From Beijerinckiaceae bacterium (GTDB lineage: Bacteria; Pseudomonadota; Alphaproteobacteria; Rhizobiales; Beijerinckiaceae), in NCBI GenBank assembly GCA_947455285.1, contig CANGOK010000001.1, forward strand, positions 1 to 54,952: 54,952 bases of DNA, read 5' to 3'. Every line of letters begins with the position of its first letter. The first letter of the stretch is position 1. Made by a program: the position numbers and the translations under genes. The notes beneath the pieces were generated by a model. The model saw only the letters and a list, made by a program, of their open reading frames with translations, searched no databases and was not told the DNA's origin. Below are positions 16,455 through 25,728 of the stretch, one piece after another.

Positions 16455-17579
16455 TCACCGTGTCGGCGGCGCGCCTGTGTTTTTCCAACGTTGGATGCGT
16501 TTGCCTTCATAGACCTCAGTCGTAAATACGTTTCCTTTGGAGTCGATGGCGATGTTGTGGACGCCAAAGAACTGTCCGGCTTGGCGGCCGAAACGACCGT
16601 AGCGACCAACCACCTCGCCATCCTCCCGGCGCACGATGCGCATTTCGTTGTTTCCGCCATCGACCATGACAAGATGTGATTGGTCCTTGTCAGGCCACAG
16701 ATAGAGATCCCAAACCGAGCCGGAGAGGGTTTCAGGACGGTAAAAATACTCTTTTACAAAGGAGCCATCCTTGCGGAAGACCTGCAAGCGATCATTCGTG
16801 CGGTCGCAGACATAAACCAATCCGTCTCGCGCAATCTTCACGCAATGCACCGGGTTGTTGAATGTCTGTGGTACGGGGCCTGTGGGGTCGTACTCATGAC
16901 CGCCTGGATCGCTTGAGGCCGGGTTCAATTCCGGTTGGGGAATTTTGCCATAAGCGCCCCAGTGTCGCTTGTAGGCGAATGTGTCCGCATCGAAAACAAT
17001 GATGCGATGGTTCCCGTATCCATCCGCCACATAGAGCTCTTTGGCGCTTTCATCGACCCAGAAGTCGGCGGGTTGGCCGAGTTGTCCCGTGTCCTGATCG
17101 CCCTTGCGCGGGCCCGCTGCGCCAAGCTGTTTGATGAATTTTCCGTCGCGCGTGAATTTTAGAAGAAAGCCGTCATCCTTGTGATTGCCGCCAAGCAGCA
17201 CCGTGTCGCCAACGATGCGCACACCATGCTCCTGCTTGGGCCATTGATAACCAGCGCCTTCGCCGCCCCAGGCCTGGACGACATTGCCGTCGGCGTCGAA
17301 CTCAATCACCGGTGGCGCAGAAACGCAGCAGGATGCGCGCGGCGGCTTTTGCGCAGCGGCGGCTTCGAGGCGTGACAGGCTGCGCGGCCGCTGGATGATC
17401 CAGACGTGATCCTTTTCATCGACTGCGACGCCAGCCACCTGCCCCAGGGTCCAATTATTCGGCAGGGGTTTGGGCCAATAGGGATCGATCTCGAACTTCG
17501 GCGGTTCAGCGGCGCCAGACAGGGCAGGCCAGATGAAAAGAGTTAGGCCAAAAATTCCATTCAAGAGCTGTCGCGTCAT
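16455..17579 (-). CDS. Exported NHL-repeat six-bladed beta-propeller protein
   Basis: A 374-residue secreted protein. A Sec signal peptide (hydrophobic core about 6-20, likely cut after SGAA) is followed by repeated blade motifs of the NHL type, for example VAGVAVDEKDHVWI, ADFWVDESAKELYVADGYGNHRI, VHCVKIARDGLVYVCDRTNDRLQVF and IDSKGNVFTTEVYEGKRIQRW. Such propellers resemble the peptidyl-alpha-hydroxyglycine lyase fold and often stand beside periplasmic oxidoreductases. It lies 45 bases downstream of the molybdenum hydroxylase large subunit on the same strand, so it is probably co-transcribed. Enzymatic activity is unknown. Confidence 0.85.
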   Translation of the reverse strand: MTRQLLNGIFGLTLFIWPALSGAAEPPKFEIDPYWPKPLPNNWTLGQVAGVAVDEKDHVWIIQRPRSLSRLEAAAAQKPPRASCCVSAPPVIEFDADGNVVQAWGGEGAGYQWPKQEHGVRIVGDTVLLGGNHKDDGFLLKFTRDGKFIKQLGAAGPRKGDQDTGQLGQPADFWVDESAKELYVADGYGNHRIIVFDADTFAYKRHWGAYGKIPQPELNPASSDPGGHEYDPTGPVPQTFNNPVHCVKIARDGLVYVCDRTNDRLQVFRKDGSFVKEYFYRPETLSGSVWDLYLWPDKDQSHLVMVDGGNNEMRIVRREDGEVVGRYGRFGRQAGQFFGVHNIAIDSKGNVFTTEVYEGKRIQRWKNTGAPPTR

Positions 17580-17624
17580 TATAATCTGCTCCCTGATTTT
17601 GTTCGATCTAATTTTGCGCCAAAG

Positions 17625-19901
17625 TCATGTGTTGAGCATCGTCTTCACATAATCGGGCGTGAAGGGAATCTTGCGCAGTCGTACGCCAGTCGCGTCGAAG
17701 ACCGCGTTGCCCATGGCTGCAGGCACGAGGCCGAGCGCCATCTCCGCCGCGCCTGAAGGCGCCGCTTCCGGCCGTTCGATGAGATGAATGTCAATGCGCG
17801 GCGGCGCATGTCGCATGTGAAGGACGGGATAGGAATTCCAGTCGATGCTTGTCACCATGTTACGATCCCATGCGAGTTCTTCGACCGTCGTGCGGCTTGT
17901 TCCGTAGATCAGTTGCCGTTCGATGACATGGCGCAGGGTTTCCGGGTTGATGATGAGTCCGACGTCATGCGCGCAGACGAGGCGTGTCGGCTCCACGACG
18001 CCGCTCCGGCGGTTGACCCGGACTTCCGCGACCAGCGCGATGAAAGTATCGAAATGGCGCCGGTAGGCGATGCCACGTCCCTCAACGACGTCGCTCGCTG
18101 AATCGATGTCTTTGCGCGGTGACGCACGCTTGCGCCAACCAGCCTTTTCGGCGGCGATCCGCACGGCGTCCTTATCGCGCGGGTGAGTGAGATAGCGCAG
18201 GCGGAAATCAACCGGGTCCATATCGACGGCGACTGCGATCTCATCCATGAAACATTCGCTGCCGAAAAGAATGGGCGGCCCATAGGGATCGCGCAGGTGT
18301 GTCGAGCGCAGGGGCGAGGCGCGATCCATGAGCGGGGAGATCGTCTCCCAGCCGACCCGATTATTGGCGAATGTGTAAGATGCGAAGGGAATGTTGAACG
18401 TATTCTTCGGCTCGAGCTTCGCGCCAAGCAGTTGCCCTGCCAGTGTCCCCGAGGCGCGGCCTTCATTGGTCGCGACATTCTCTCGCGAAAAACCACGAGA
18501 GATGAGTTCGTAGGCGATGACCTCGCCTTTTTCGTCGATGCCTGCCTTGCAGAAATTCACGGAAGCTGTGCCCTTCGGATCCCAACCCAGGCTTTCCTCG
18601 CGCATCCATTGCACGCGCACGGGCGCGCCGAGAGCCTTCGAGAGCACTGCCGCGTCCGCCGTTGCGTCGCCCTGATCATTGCGGCCGTAAGATCCGGTCC
18701 CGAACATCCAGACAACATGAACGCTCTCGCGCGGGATATTCAACAGATCAGCGACGCCATCCGCCGCGTAATGAGGCTTCTGGGTAGACGTATAGATAGT
18801 CGCTCCATTAGCGCGCACATCGACCACTGCGCAGCCCGGCCCCATGCTCGCATGAGAATGGGTCGGATATTCGTATTCCCCCGAAATGACGCGGGCGGCT
18901 TTGACGAGTCCCTCCTCGACCTTGCCGTTTTCCTTTTCGATGGTTCGCTGCGTAACCATGGCCTTGCGAATATGCGCATGGATTTCGCGGTGCGTGGGAA
19001 ATGCCGGGTTTGATTGCGACCATTCTACTTTAACGGCGCGAAGGGCGCGTACGGCGTCCCATTCCTTCGGCGCAACGACGGCGAGAAAATTCTTGATATG
19101 GACGGTTTTCGCGCCGGGAATATGACGGATCGACGTTTCATCGACGCTTGTCGGAACGGCGCCGGCAACGGGCGGGCGCACCATGCGGGCATGCAGCATT
19201 CCCGGAAGCCGGACATCTCCGGGAAATTTCTGTTCGCCGAAAACTTTGCTTGTCAGATCTGCGCGTCGAGGCGATTGGCCGATGACCCTGTAGTCTTTGT
19301 AACTCTTCAATGGGGCATCCGTTGCGATGTCATGCGGGTTGCCCCATTGGCCGTTCCAGCGGACCTTCGCCTGAAAAGGTCTGCCTCGGACGATTTTTGT
19401 GTAAGCGATGCGCCGCGCCGGATTGGCGCGCAGGTAAATCACTCCGTCTTTCACATCCAGATCAGTGGGCTTGGCGCCGAATTTTCGCGCAGCCTCCTCA
19501 ACGAGCATCTGGCGGGCGAGAGCAGCTGCTTTCATGAGGGACGTGCCGCGACGCGAGACGCCCTGCGCTCCGCTCGCGCCGCCCATGTTCAGCGTGCGGC
19601 GCGTGTCGCCCATGATCATGCGGATCGACGAGAGCGGAACGTCAAGCTCTTCGGCGACCATCTGGGCGATTGAGGTTTCAAGCCCCTGACCGCCATCGAT
19701 GGCGCCATAGAACACATCAACCTTGCCGGTTTTATCGATGGCGAGATAGGCGTCGAGACTGTCAGCGAGCAAGTCTGGATTATTGGGCGACTTTGGAGAG
19801 GTCTTCGCGGCCTGAGCCCATGCGTCGGGCGTTGCATGGCCAATCATGAAGACGCCGCTCGTGGAGAGGAAGGCGCGGCGGGAGAGTTCTAGTTCTCTCA
19901 T
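17625..19901 (-). CDS. Molybdenum hydroxylase large subunit (isoquinoline 1-oxidoreductase beta-like)
   Basis: A 758-residue molybdopterin-binding subunit of the xanthine oxidase family, of the two-subunit IorAB type. The N-terminus is a Tat leader (S7-R8-R9-A-F-L, cut near AWA at about 31), so the enzyme is exported as a folded complex. The body shows substrate and cofactor segments such as DGGQGLETSIAQMVAEEL, GASGAQGVSRRGTS and MWMFGTGSYGRNDQGD-like blocks, and a C-terminal GAAEMALGLVPAAMGNAVFDATG. The start at 19901 has gaggag 8 bases upstream. It follows the iron-sulfur subunit by 11 bases. No FAD subunit is present, so electrons probably go to a cytochrome. Substrate could be an N-heterocycle or an aldehyde. 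Confidence 0.9.
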   Translation of the reverse strand: MRELELSRRAFLSTSGVFMIGHATPDAWAQAAKTSPKSPNNPDLLADSLDAYLAIDKTGKVDVFYGAIDGGQGLETSIAQMVAEELDVPLSSIRMIMGDTRRTLNMGGASGAQGVSRRGTSLMKAAALARQMLVEEAARKFGAKPTDLDVKDGVIYLRANPARRIAYTKIVRGRPFQAKVRWNGQWGNPHDIATDAPLKSYKDYRVIGQSPRRADLTSKVFGEQKFPGDVRLPGMLHARMVRPPVAGAVPTSVDETSIRHIPGAKTVHIKNFLAVVAPKEWDAVRALRAVKVEWSQSNPAFPTHREIHAHIRKAMVTQRTIEKENGKVEEGLVKAARVISGEYEYPTHSHASMGPGCAVVDVRANGATIYTSTQKPHYAADGVADLLNIPRESVHVVWMFGTGSYGRNDQGDATADAAVLSKALGAPVRVQWMREESLGWDPKGTASVNFCKAGIDEKGEVIAYELISRGFSRENVATNEGRASGTLAGQLLGAKLEPKNTFNIPFASYTFANNRVGWETISPLMDRASPLRSTHLRDPYGPPILFGSECFMDEIAVAVDMDPVDFRLRYLTHPRDKDAVRIAAEKAGWRKRASPRKDIDSASDVVEGRGIAYRRHFDTFIALVAEVRVNRRSGVVEPTRLVCAHDVGLIINPETLRHVIERQLIYGTSRTTVEELAWDRNMVTSIDWNSYPVLHMRHAPPRIDIHLIERPEAAPSGAAEMALGLVPAAMGNAVFDATGVRLRKIPFTPDYVKTMLNT

Positions 19902-19912
19902 GTTGGCGCTCC

Positions 19913-20380
19913 TCAAGCCTGTTTCGATGCGCGAAGCACCGCGCGAACAGCTGCGTTATGTGTGCCGCAGCGACAAATGAGATCGCCGAAAGCGGCGCGC
20001 GCTTCCTCTTCTGTCGGCTTGGGATTGCGCGCGAGAAGCGCAGCGCCCTCCATCAGCCAGCCATTGATGCAGTAGCCGCATTGATTGACCTGCTCCTCGA
20101 TCCATGCGGTCTGCAAGGGATGAGGTTTTTTGCGGTCTCCCAATCCATGTAGCGTTGTAATCCTGCCCTTGCCGACGGCGCTTACGGGCAGGGAGCAAGA
20201 ACGGGTCGGAACCCCATCAATATGCACCGTGCATGCGCCGCATTGTCCAAGGCCGCAGCCAAAGCGCGGATTGTCGAGGCCCAGATCGTCTCGCAGAGCA
20301 TAGAGAAGGGGCATGTCGGGATCATCGATCAAAATCGTATGGCGATGTCCGTTCACATTGAACGTCATTTTTTGCGACAT
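19913..20380 (-). CDS. Molybdenum hydroxylase [2Fe-2S] subunit (isoquinoline 1-oxidoreductase alpha-like)
   Basis: A 155-residue subunit with two [2Fe-2S] centres. The plant-type cluster is held by C42, C47, C50 and C62, and the second cluster by C101, C104, C136 and C138 (QCGYC and CRC). It passes electrons from the molybdenum centre of the large subunit. The start at 20380 has gggggaaa a few bases before it; the longer frame extends into AT-rich non-coding sequence. It has no signal peptide of its own and should be carried through the Tat pore by the large subunit, as known for this type. Confidence 0.95.
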   Translation of the reverse strand: MSQKMTFNVNGHRHTILIDDPDMPLLYALRDDLGLDNPRFGCGLGQCGACTVHIDGVPTRSCSLPVSAVGKGRITTLHGLGDRKKPHPLQTAWIEEQVNQCGYCINGWLMEGAALLARNPKPTEEEARAAFGDLICRCGTHNAAVRAVLRASKQA

Positions 20381-20747
20381 GCGATTTCCCCCCAAGGCCC
20401 CATTCGTTCTTTTGTTTCGATCATCGCAGCAAAGGACGCGACTTGTCGATATTGATCTTTTGTCTAATACGAACTTTCCGACGGCGCCGCTCACATGATG
20501 CCTGCGCCACGCGCGATGTAGACGAACCGCACCATATCGATCCGGTCGATCAGCGCGCCACAGCCATAAATTCGGCGCGCTCCGGCCGCGCCGCCGTCAG
20601 GGAGCAAGAATTTTTAATAGGATTATTTTCATTCGAAAGAATCAAATTTATTAACATCCCTGAATTCAGCGTTCGCTATTTCAACCACTGCGGCTATAGT
20701 GCGAGCAACGCCGAGGACACATCGGCATACAGAGGGGGGATCGCGCC
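20381..20747. promoter_or_regulatory. Divergent promoter region of the exported oxidation module
   Basis: A 367-base gap between the minus-strand molybdenum hydroxylase genes and the plus-strand FMN oxidase. Positions about 20608-20660 are AT-rich and hold an imperfect dyad (gattattttc / gaaagaatc). A candidate -10-like ctatag sits near 20694. I saw no regulator gene, no sigma-54 motif and no ORF worth reporting. Confidence 0.4.
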
Positions 20748-22001
20748 ATGTCCGCATCGACAGAGCATCTTCAAACTGCAGCCAATCGACGCCGATTTCT
20801 GCAATGGCTAGCGGGATCTTCAGCAGTCGCTCTTGCGGGCTCTGGAAGGCTTGCCGAGGCCCTCGAAGCGCCAAACCGATTGCCCGACCCGATGACATGG
20901 GCGCCACGTGACCTCGACTATATGATCGCTTCGCCGAAAGATGCGATCAACGTTTTTGACTTTGAACCAGTCATGAAGCGCAACGTGCCGCCAGCGCATT
21001 TCGGCTACATGGCGTCGGGAATTGACGACGAAGTCACGCTCCGGGCCAATCGCGAAGGGTTCCTGAAATTCCAGCTCAGACCGCGCCGTCTTGTGGATGT
21101 CAGCAAGGTGGACATGAGCATTGAGCTTTTCGGTCAGAAATATAATTCCCCAATCATGATCGCCCCTACTGGGGGGCACCGCGCATACCATCCTGATGGT
21201 GAAATCGCGACGGCTCAGGGCGCGAAGACCGGCAATCATGGGATGATTCTTTCAACGCAAACGTCGACTGTCGTAGAAGACGTGATCAAGGTGCGCGGCG
21301 CGCCTGTATGGATGCAGCTATACGCAACCAATAAATTTGACGTGGCCCGGCAAGTCGTCGAGCGCGCCGAAAATGCTGGCTGCGTGGCCGTCGCCGTCAC
21401 GGTTGACCGAAGTGGGGGGCGAAATCAGGAAACGATGGCCCGGTTGCGGCGCATAGATCCGCGAACTTGCTCCGACTGCCACGCGCCCAATCGGTTGGGC
21501 GGCCCGATGTATGACGGCATCGACATGTCCGGCCTATCGAATCTGCAATCCTCGGCGATGAGTTGGGACTATCTCAAACGTATTCGCGATGCGACGAAGA
21601 TGAAATGCGTGATCAAGGGCATCCTTACTGCGGAGGATGCGAAGGTCGCCGCCGATAATGGTTATGACGCCATCATCGTATCAAATCATGGCGGACGGTC
21701 GGACGAGGCGGGCCGCTCAACCATCGACACCTTGCCAGAGGTGATTGAGGCTGTCGGCGGGCGCTGCCCGGTTCTTGTAGATAGCGGCTTCCGTCGCGGC
21801 ACCGACATCGTCAAGGCTTTGGCCATGGGCGCCACCGGCATAGCAATTGGCCGCCCCTATTTGTGGGGACTTGGCGCATTCGGGCAAGAGGGCGTCGAGC
21901 GCGTTCTGGAATTATTGCGCGTCGAACTCTACGCAGCCATGCAACAAGTCGGCGCCCCCTCCATCAAAGCTCTCACGCCGGCGATGGTGAAGCGCGCCTG
22001 A
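20748..22001 (+). CDS. Tat-exported FMN-dependent alpha-hydroxy-acid oxidase
   Basis: A 417-residue FMN enzyme of the glycolate oxidase/L-lactate dehydrogenase family, oxidising an L-2-hydroxy acid to a 2-oxo acid. The TIM-barrel signature SNHGGR with the catalytic His, followed by DTLPEV, LVDSGFRRGTDIVKAL and GATGIAIGRP for FMN phosphate binding, is intact. The first 40 residues form a Tat leader (N13-R14-R15-R16-F17-L18), which is unusual because most members are cytoplasmic. A strong gggggg ribosome site precedes the ATG. The haem/propeller gene follows after 59 bases and may take its electrons. Confidence 0.92.
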   Translation: MSASTEHLQTAANRRRFLQWLAGSSAVALAGSGRLAEALEAPNRLPDPMTWAPRDLDYMIASPKDAINVFDFEPVMKRNVPPAHFGYMASGIDDEVTLRANREGFLKFQLRPRRLVDVSKVDMSIELFGQKYNSPIMIAPTGGHRAYHPDGEIATAQGAKTGNHGMILSTQTSTVVEDVIKVRGAPVWMQLYATNKFDVARQVVERAENAGCVAVAVTVDRSGGRNQETMARLRRIDPRTCSDCHAPNRLGGPMYDGIDMSGLSNLQSSAMSWDYLKRIRDATKMKCVIKGILTAEDAKVAADNGYDAIIVSNHGGRSDEAGRSTIDTLPEVIEAVGGRCPVLVDSGFRRGTDIVKALAMGATGIAIGRPYLWGLGAFGQEGVERVLELLRVELYAAMQQVGAPSIKALTPAMVKRA

Positions 22002-22060
22002 CGGTGAGATTGACCCGAAACCAGGCGCGGCTTCAGTCGCCAAAGATGGAGGAAACACAG

Positions 22061-23707
22061 ATGCTGACCGTTTCAAGATCTCTGGCGCTCAGCGCGTCCG
22101 TGGCCGCACTATTCATCGCAACCACAACCTGCGCCCAGCAATCGCCTTTCTCTGGCTCTGTTTCGGCGCCAGGCGAGCCCGCGATGGAGGGCGTGGTCGT
22201 AAGCGCCAAAAAAGAAGGGAGCATCGTAACGGTTTCTGTCGTTTCAGACGACAAGGGCCATTTCGCATTTCCTTCAGGACGATTGGAGCCTGGAAAATAT
22301 ACGATTTCCATTCGAGCCATTGGCTATGAACTAGATGGCGCCCGTTCGCTGGACATTGGAGCGTCTGGCGCGACGCAAGAAATCAAGTTGAGAAAAACGC
22401 GCAATCTTGCTGCTCAACTCACGAATTCGGAGTGGATGCAGAGCGTTCCCGGCCCCGACGACATGCGCGCCGCTCTACTCGACTGTCAGACCTGCCACAC
22501 ATTGGAGCGTGTCTTCCGTTCAACATATGATTCCGATGGTTTCACGCAGGTGCTGACCAGAATGGCGAACTACGCCTCAGAGAGTTTCTGGATGAAGCCC
22601 CAAACGCGACCTGTGAACCGCGCGAGCAATCCAGAGCAATTCCGCAAGATGGCGGACTATATCGCGAGCTTTAACCTGAGCGCGCAGGAGACCTGGAGCT
22701 ATCCGATAAAGACCCTGCCACGCATCACAGGGCGCGGAACGAGGGTCATCGTCACAGAATATGATCTACCTCGCCGCACCATTCAGCCCCATGACGTCGT
22801 GATCGATAAAGATGGCGTCGCCTGGTATTCAGATTTCGGCGATCAAATGATCGGTAAATTTGATCCGAAGTCGCTCCAGCATACGGAAATTCGCATCCCC
22901 CTTGCAGTGCCAGGGCGGCCAACCGGCTCGCTTGATCTCGAGTTGACCCGGGACGGGAAGTTTCTCGTAGGCATGATGAATCAAGGCGCCATCGGTCAGT
23001 ATGACCCCAAGGCAAATGAATGGAAAATCTGGGAGATGCCGCCGGAGTTCAACAAGGATAACATCCAGTTGAATCAGGTGACGATCAATCATCACATCGA
23101 TGGAAAAATCTGGACCAACACAAATGATGGAACCGGCAATGTCTATCGCCTTGATGTCAACACCGGAAAATATGAGCTGTTCCAACCCTTGAAGATGCTG
23201 CCTGGTGGACCGGCCGCCAATGCAATCTATCAGATCTCGCCCGATAGCCAGAATAATGGCTGGCTCGCGGAGTTCCGAAACAACTATATCGGCCGCATTG
23301 ATGCGAAGACCGGCGAGACCAAATTTTACCCCGTGCCCACGGAGAAATCTCGCAATCGGCGTGGACGAATGGATGAACAGGACCGTTTCTGGTTTGCTGA
23401 ATACCGCGGAAATAAAGTAGCCATGTTCGACACCAGATCCCTTGAGATCAAGGAGTGGCCAATGGCTTCACCATGGTCAGCCCCCTATGATCTTGTGGCC
23501 GACAAGAGCGGCGACATCTGGAGCGCCGGCATGGCCACAGACCGCGTGACGCGGGTGGTTCAAAGAACTGGCGAGACCATCGAGTATCAGTTGCCTAAGC
23601 CGACAAATGTGCGCCGCGTGGTTGTAGACGACGCAGGCGGCAAACCTGTTTTCTGGACCGGATCAAATCACGGAGCCTCGATTGTGAAAGTCGAGCCACT
23701 GGATTGA
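22061..23707 (+). CDS. Exported haem-binding beta-propeller protein (carboxypeptidase-regulatory domain plus Vgb-like propeller)
   Basis: A 548-residue secreted protein with three parts: a signal peptide (cut near TCA at about 25); a carboxypeptidase-regulatory-like beta-sandwich (about 29-111, with DDKGHFAFPSGRLEPGKYTISI); a cytochrome c-type segment with CQTCH at 142-146; and a seven-bladed propeller like virginiamycin B lyase (about 240-548, with VIDKDGVAWYSDF and DEQDRFWFAEYRGNKV). The start at 22061 has ggagga 7 bases upstream. Coupling of one haem site to a lyase-type propeller suggests a redox or sensor role. It probably forms an operon with the FMN oxidase. Confidence 0.88.
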   Translation: MLTVSRSLALSASVAALFIATTTCAQQSPFSGSVSAPGEPAMEGVVVSAKKEGSIVTVSVVSDDKGHFAFPSGRLEPGKYTISIRAIGYELDGARSLDIGASGATQEIKLRKTRNLAAQLTNSEWMQSVPGPDDMRAALLDCQTCHTLERVFRSTYDSDGFTQVLTRMANYASESFWMKPQTRPVNRASNPEQFRKMADYIASFNLSAQETWSYPIKTLPRITGRGTRVIVTEYDLPRRTIQPHDVVIDKDGVAWYSDFGDQMIGKFDPKSLQHTEIRIPLAVPGRPTGSLDLELTRDGKFLVGMMNQGAIGQYDPKANEWKIWEMPPEFNKDNIQLNQVTINHHIDGKIWTNTNDGTGNVYRLDVNTGKYELFQPLKMLPGGPAANAIYQISPDSQNNGWLAEFRNNYIGRIDAKTGETKFYPVPTEKSRNRRGRMDEQDRFWFAEYRGNKVAMFDTRSLEIKEWPMASPWSAPYDLVADKSGDIWSAGMATDRVTRVVQRTGETIEYQLPKPTNVRRVVVDDAGGKPVFWTGSNHGASIVKVEPLD

Positions 23708-24327
23708 TTTGCGCCAACGCCGAATAAAAAGAGGAAGATAGAAATGCGCATGTAGACATTCTTGTTATCTTGCCGATTTGCGTTCTCGGTTACGCAGCGC
23801 CAGGCTCAGTTGCAGGCCGGAATAGCCGCCTCAGGATTTTGAAGCACCATTGTGCTCAATATACGTGCTGGAAAATGGGAGACCAAACGTGGGGCATTGG
23901 GGAGAATAATTTGCTGTTTCTATGGCGCCAGAGGTGATTTTAAGCGCGAGCCCACCTTCCAAATCCATTCGATCATAATTTGCGCGATCTTCAGTAGACT
24001 ATACCAAAAAACCCTTGTTCAATTTCGACAGTGCGGCCCCCACCACAGAGAACACGCCTTGCCAATTCCAGCACCCATCTAGAAACCACCGTTCACGATC
24101 ACGCGCGCAAGTCATGTGATGCTGCGCGTTAAAGATCTGTCCGCAAGTCGCGCTTGGGCTCATCGTGCGCGTCCAGACAGACGAAGACCTCGACCTTGCT
24201 TTTAAAGTGATGCCACCCCAAACAGCATAGCTCATGCTGCATCACTGGGGATAAGTTTGCATACCTGCTCGCGCCGCTTCAAATTTATCCGGCTCCCCCG
24301 TAAAGCTCGTAAATCCTAAGCGTCATT
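23708..24327. other. Intergenic gap of about 620 bases without a supported gene
   Basis: Short frames at 23852-24082 (+) and 23999-24235 (-) lack ribosome sites and known motifs. One plus-strand frame at roughly 24120-24230 is open for about 36 codons and reads like the tail of a real protein (RVQTDEDLDLAFKVMPPQTA then stop), but has no start, so it may be a gene remnant. A weak sigma-54-like motif lies at 24246-24261. Confidence 0.4.
24246..24261 (+). promoter_or_regulatory. Possible weak sigma-54 promoter
   Basis: TGGggataagtTTGCA has a full -12 box and the TGG of the -24 box at exact spacing, but the CACG part of the -24 box is lost. It lies 67 bases upstream of the ATG at 24328. It could be chance. 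Confidence 0.25.
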
Positions 24328-24927
24328 ATGGCTTCTGAAACTGGCCTGTCGCCCTACTGCGCCAAAGTCACCCCCTTGATCTTGCTCCCATCTTGCAAAG
24401 GACGGTTTGCATTGTCTTTCAATGTCGCGCTCATTCTGGGTTATTTTGCTTTTTTGGTGAGCGCATTCGCTCTTCATAGTCGGCCAGTGGTTCATCCCTG
24501 GCTTTTTTTGTTGCGCAGCTTTTTCCCGAAATGGCAGTTCTTTCATTCTTTGGTCCTTAATCCGCGTTTATATTTCCGTCATCAAACCGGGGATGAGTGG
24601 TCGGACTGGCGCATGTTCATGCCGAGAGCGACACGCAAGCTCGCGCATTTGCTCCACAACCCGCAGGTCAATCTGGCGTTGACCGAACAGACCCTAGTGG
24701 AGCTCCTGGCCAATGATTTGGCCTCTTGTGAGGATGACGCGGCGGCTCTTCGTCTTGTTTCATATCAGATGGTGGATCGGCTCGTGCGCCTTAAGGTAGG
24801 CGCTGTGTCCGGCCTTACCGCCTATCAGTTCAGGATCTGTCTTGAGCGCCCCGGCGCGCACATTGATCCGGAGGCGGATATGATTTTACTATCTCCCGCC
24901 TTGCCTGCAACGGAATGGGAGCGCTGA
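24328..24927 (+). CDS. Hypothetical protein with one N-terminal membrane segment
   Basis: A 199-residue protein I do not recognise. One hydrophobic segment at about 28-48 (FALSFNVALILGYFAFLVSAF) is followed by a second weaker one near 58-75 and a mostly soluble, Leu-rich helical C-terminal part. The ribosome site for the chosen ATG is weak; a GTG at about 24456 is an alternative start. It ends directly before the HTTM-like gene (stop at 24925-24927, next ATG at 24928), so the two are surely one transcript. Likely an accessory subunit of that membrane protein. Confidence 0.65.
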   Translation: MASETGLSPYCAKVTPLILLPSCKGRFALSFNVALILGYFAFLVSAFALHSRPVVHPWLFLLRSFFPKWQFFHSLVLNPRLYFRHQTGDEWSDWRMFMPRATRKLAHLLHNPQVNLALTEQTLVELLANDLASCEDDAAALRLVSYQMVDRLVRLKVGAVSGLTAYQFRICLERPGAHIDPEADMILLSPALPATEWER

Positions 24928-25728
24928 ATGCCTGCGTTTCTAGATCTTGCAGCCCGCTGTGTTGAAGTGCTGTGCGGCTCCAGCCTAATCATACAGACGG
25001 TCGAATTCCTGCGCCTGCGTGAACCGTTGAGCCCGCGTGGTGTATGGACATACGCGGTTGGGCGAGGCGATCTTGCGCATGCTTCAAGAGCCACACAGCG
25101 CCTATTCGAAGTTATATCACGCGACAAAGTATGGCTGGCTCATCTGCTATTCAGACTTTTCGCTTCCATGGCTTTGGTGATTTACGGCGCATCCCTGCCG
25201 CTTATTGCGTTCCTGTTTGTTGGCTCAGTCGTGATTCTGATCAGGTGGCGCGGCGCCTTTAATGGCGGCAGCGATTTCATGACCATGGTGGTTCTCACCG
25301 GGCTTCTTATTGCGACGACGTTCAGTTGGTTCGGCGATCAAGAGTTCGGATGGCGGGCGGGCCTGATCTATATCGCCATTCATTCCGCCTCCTCTTATTT
25401 CATTTCAGGCGGCGTGAAGCTGCTGAACAATGACTGGCGATCTGGCCGGGCTTTGCCTTTATTTCTTGATGGCGCCGTTTATGGGCCTCTGGCCGCCACC
25501 AGCATCTATTGGCGAAAGCCGGTCGCGATCGTCTGCTCATGGAGCTTCATACTTTGGGAATGTTTGGCGCCGATTATTTTTCTGGATGTGACCATTGCGC
25601 TTTTCTATTGCGCGGTGGCGGCCATTTTTCATGTTCTCGTCTTCTGGCATTTTGGCCTTAATCGCTTTGTGTTCGCCTGGCTCAGCACCTTTCCCGCTCT
25701 CATTTATGTGGCGGATCAGCTGAACTGA
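24928..25728 (+). CDS. HTTM-like multi-pass membrane protein
   Basis: A 266-residue inner-membrane protein with about six to seven hydrophobic helices. The segment GLIYIAIHSASSYFISGGVKL followed by NDWRSGRAL looks like the core of HTTM (horizontally transferred transmembrane) proteins, relatives of vitamin K-dependent gamma-carboxylase. A gggag ribosome site lies before the ATG. The partner gene on the opposite strand encodes a DCC-family thiol oxidoreductase, a known companion of HTTM proteins. Substrate and reaction are unknown. Confidence 0.7.
   Translation: MPAFLDLAARCVEVLCGSSLIIQTVEFLRLREPLSPRGVWTYAVGRGDLAHASRATQRLFEVISRDKVWLAHLLFRLFASMALVIYGASLPLIAFLFVGSVVILIRWRGAFNGGSDFMTMVVLTGLLIATTFSWFGDQEFGWRAGLIYIAIHSASSYFISGGVKLLNNDWRSGRALPLFLDGAVYGPLAATSIYWRKPVAIVCSWSFILWECLAPIIFLDVTIALFYCAVAAIFHVLVFWHFGLNRFVFAWLSTFPALIYVADQLN

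Noticed and set aside
24120..24230. Gene remnant reading RVQTDEDLDLAFKVMPPQTA before a stop
   Set aside because: Too short, no start and no family recognised; could be chance in an otherwise non-coding gap.
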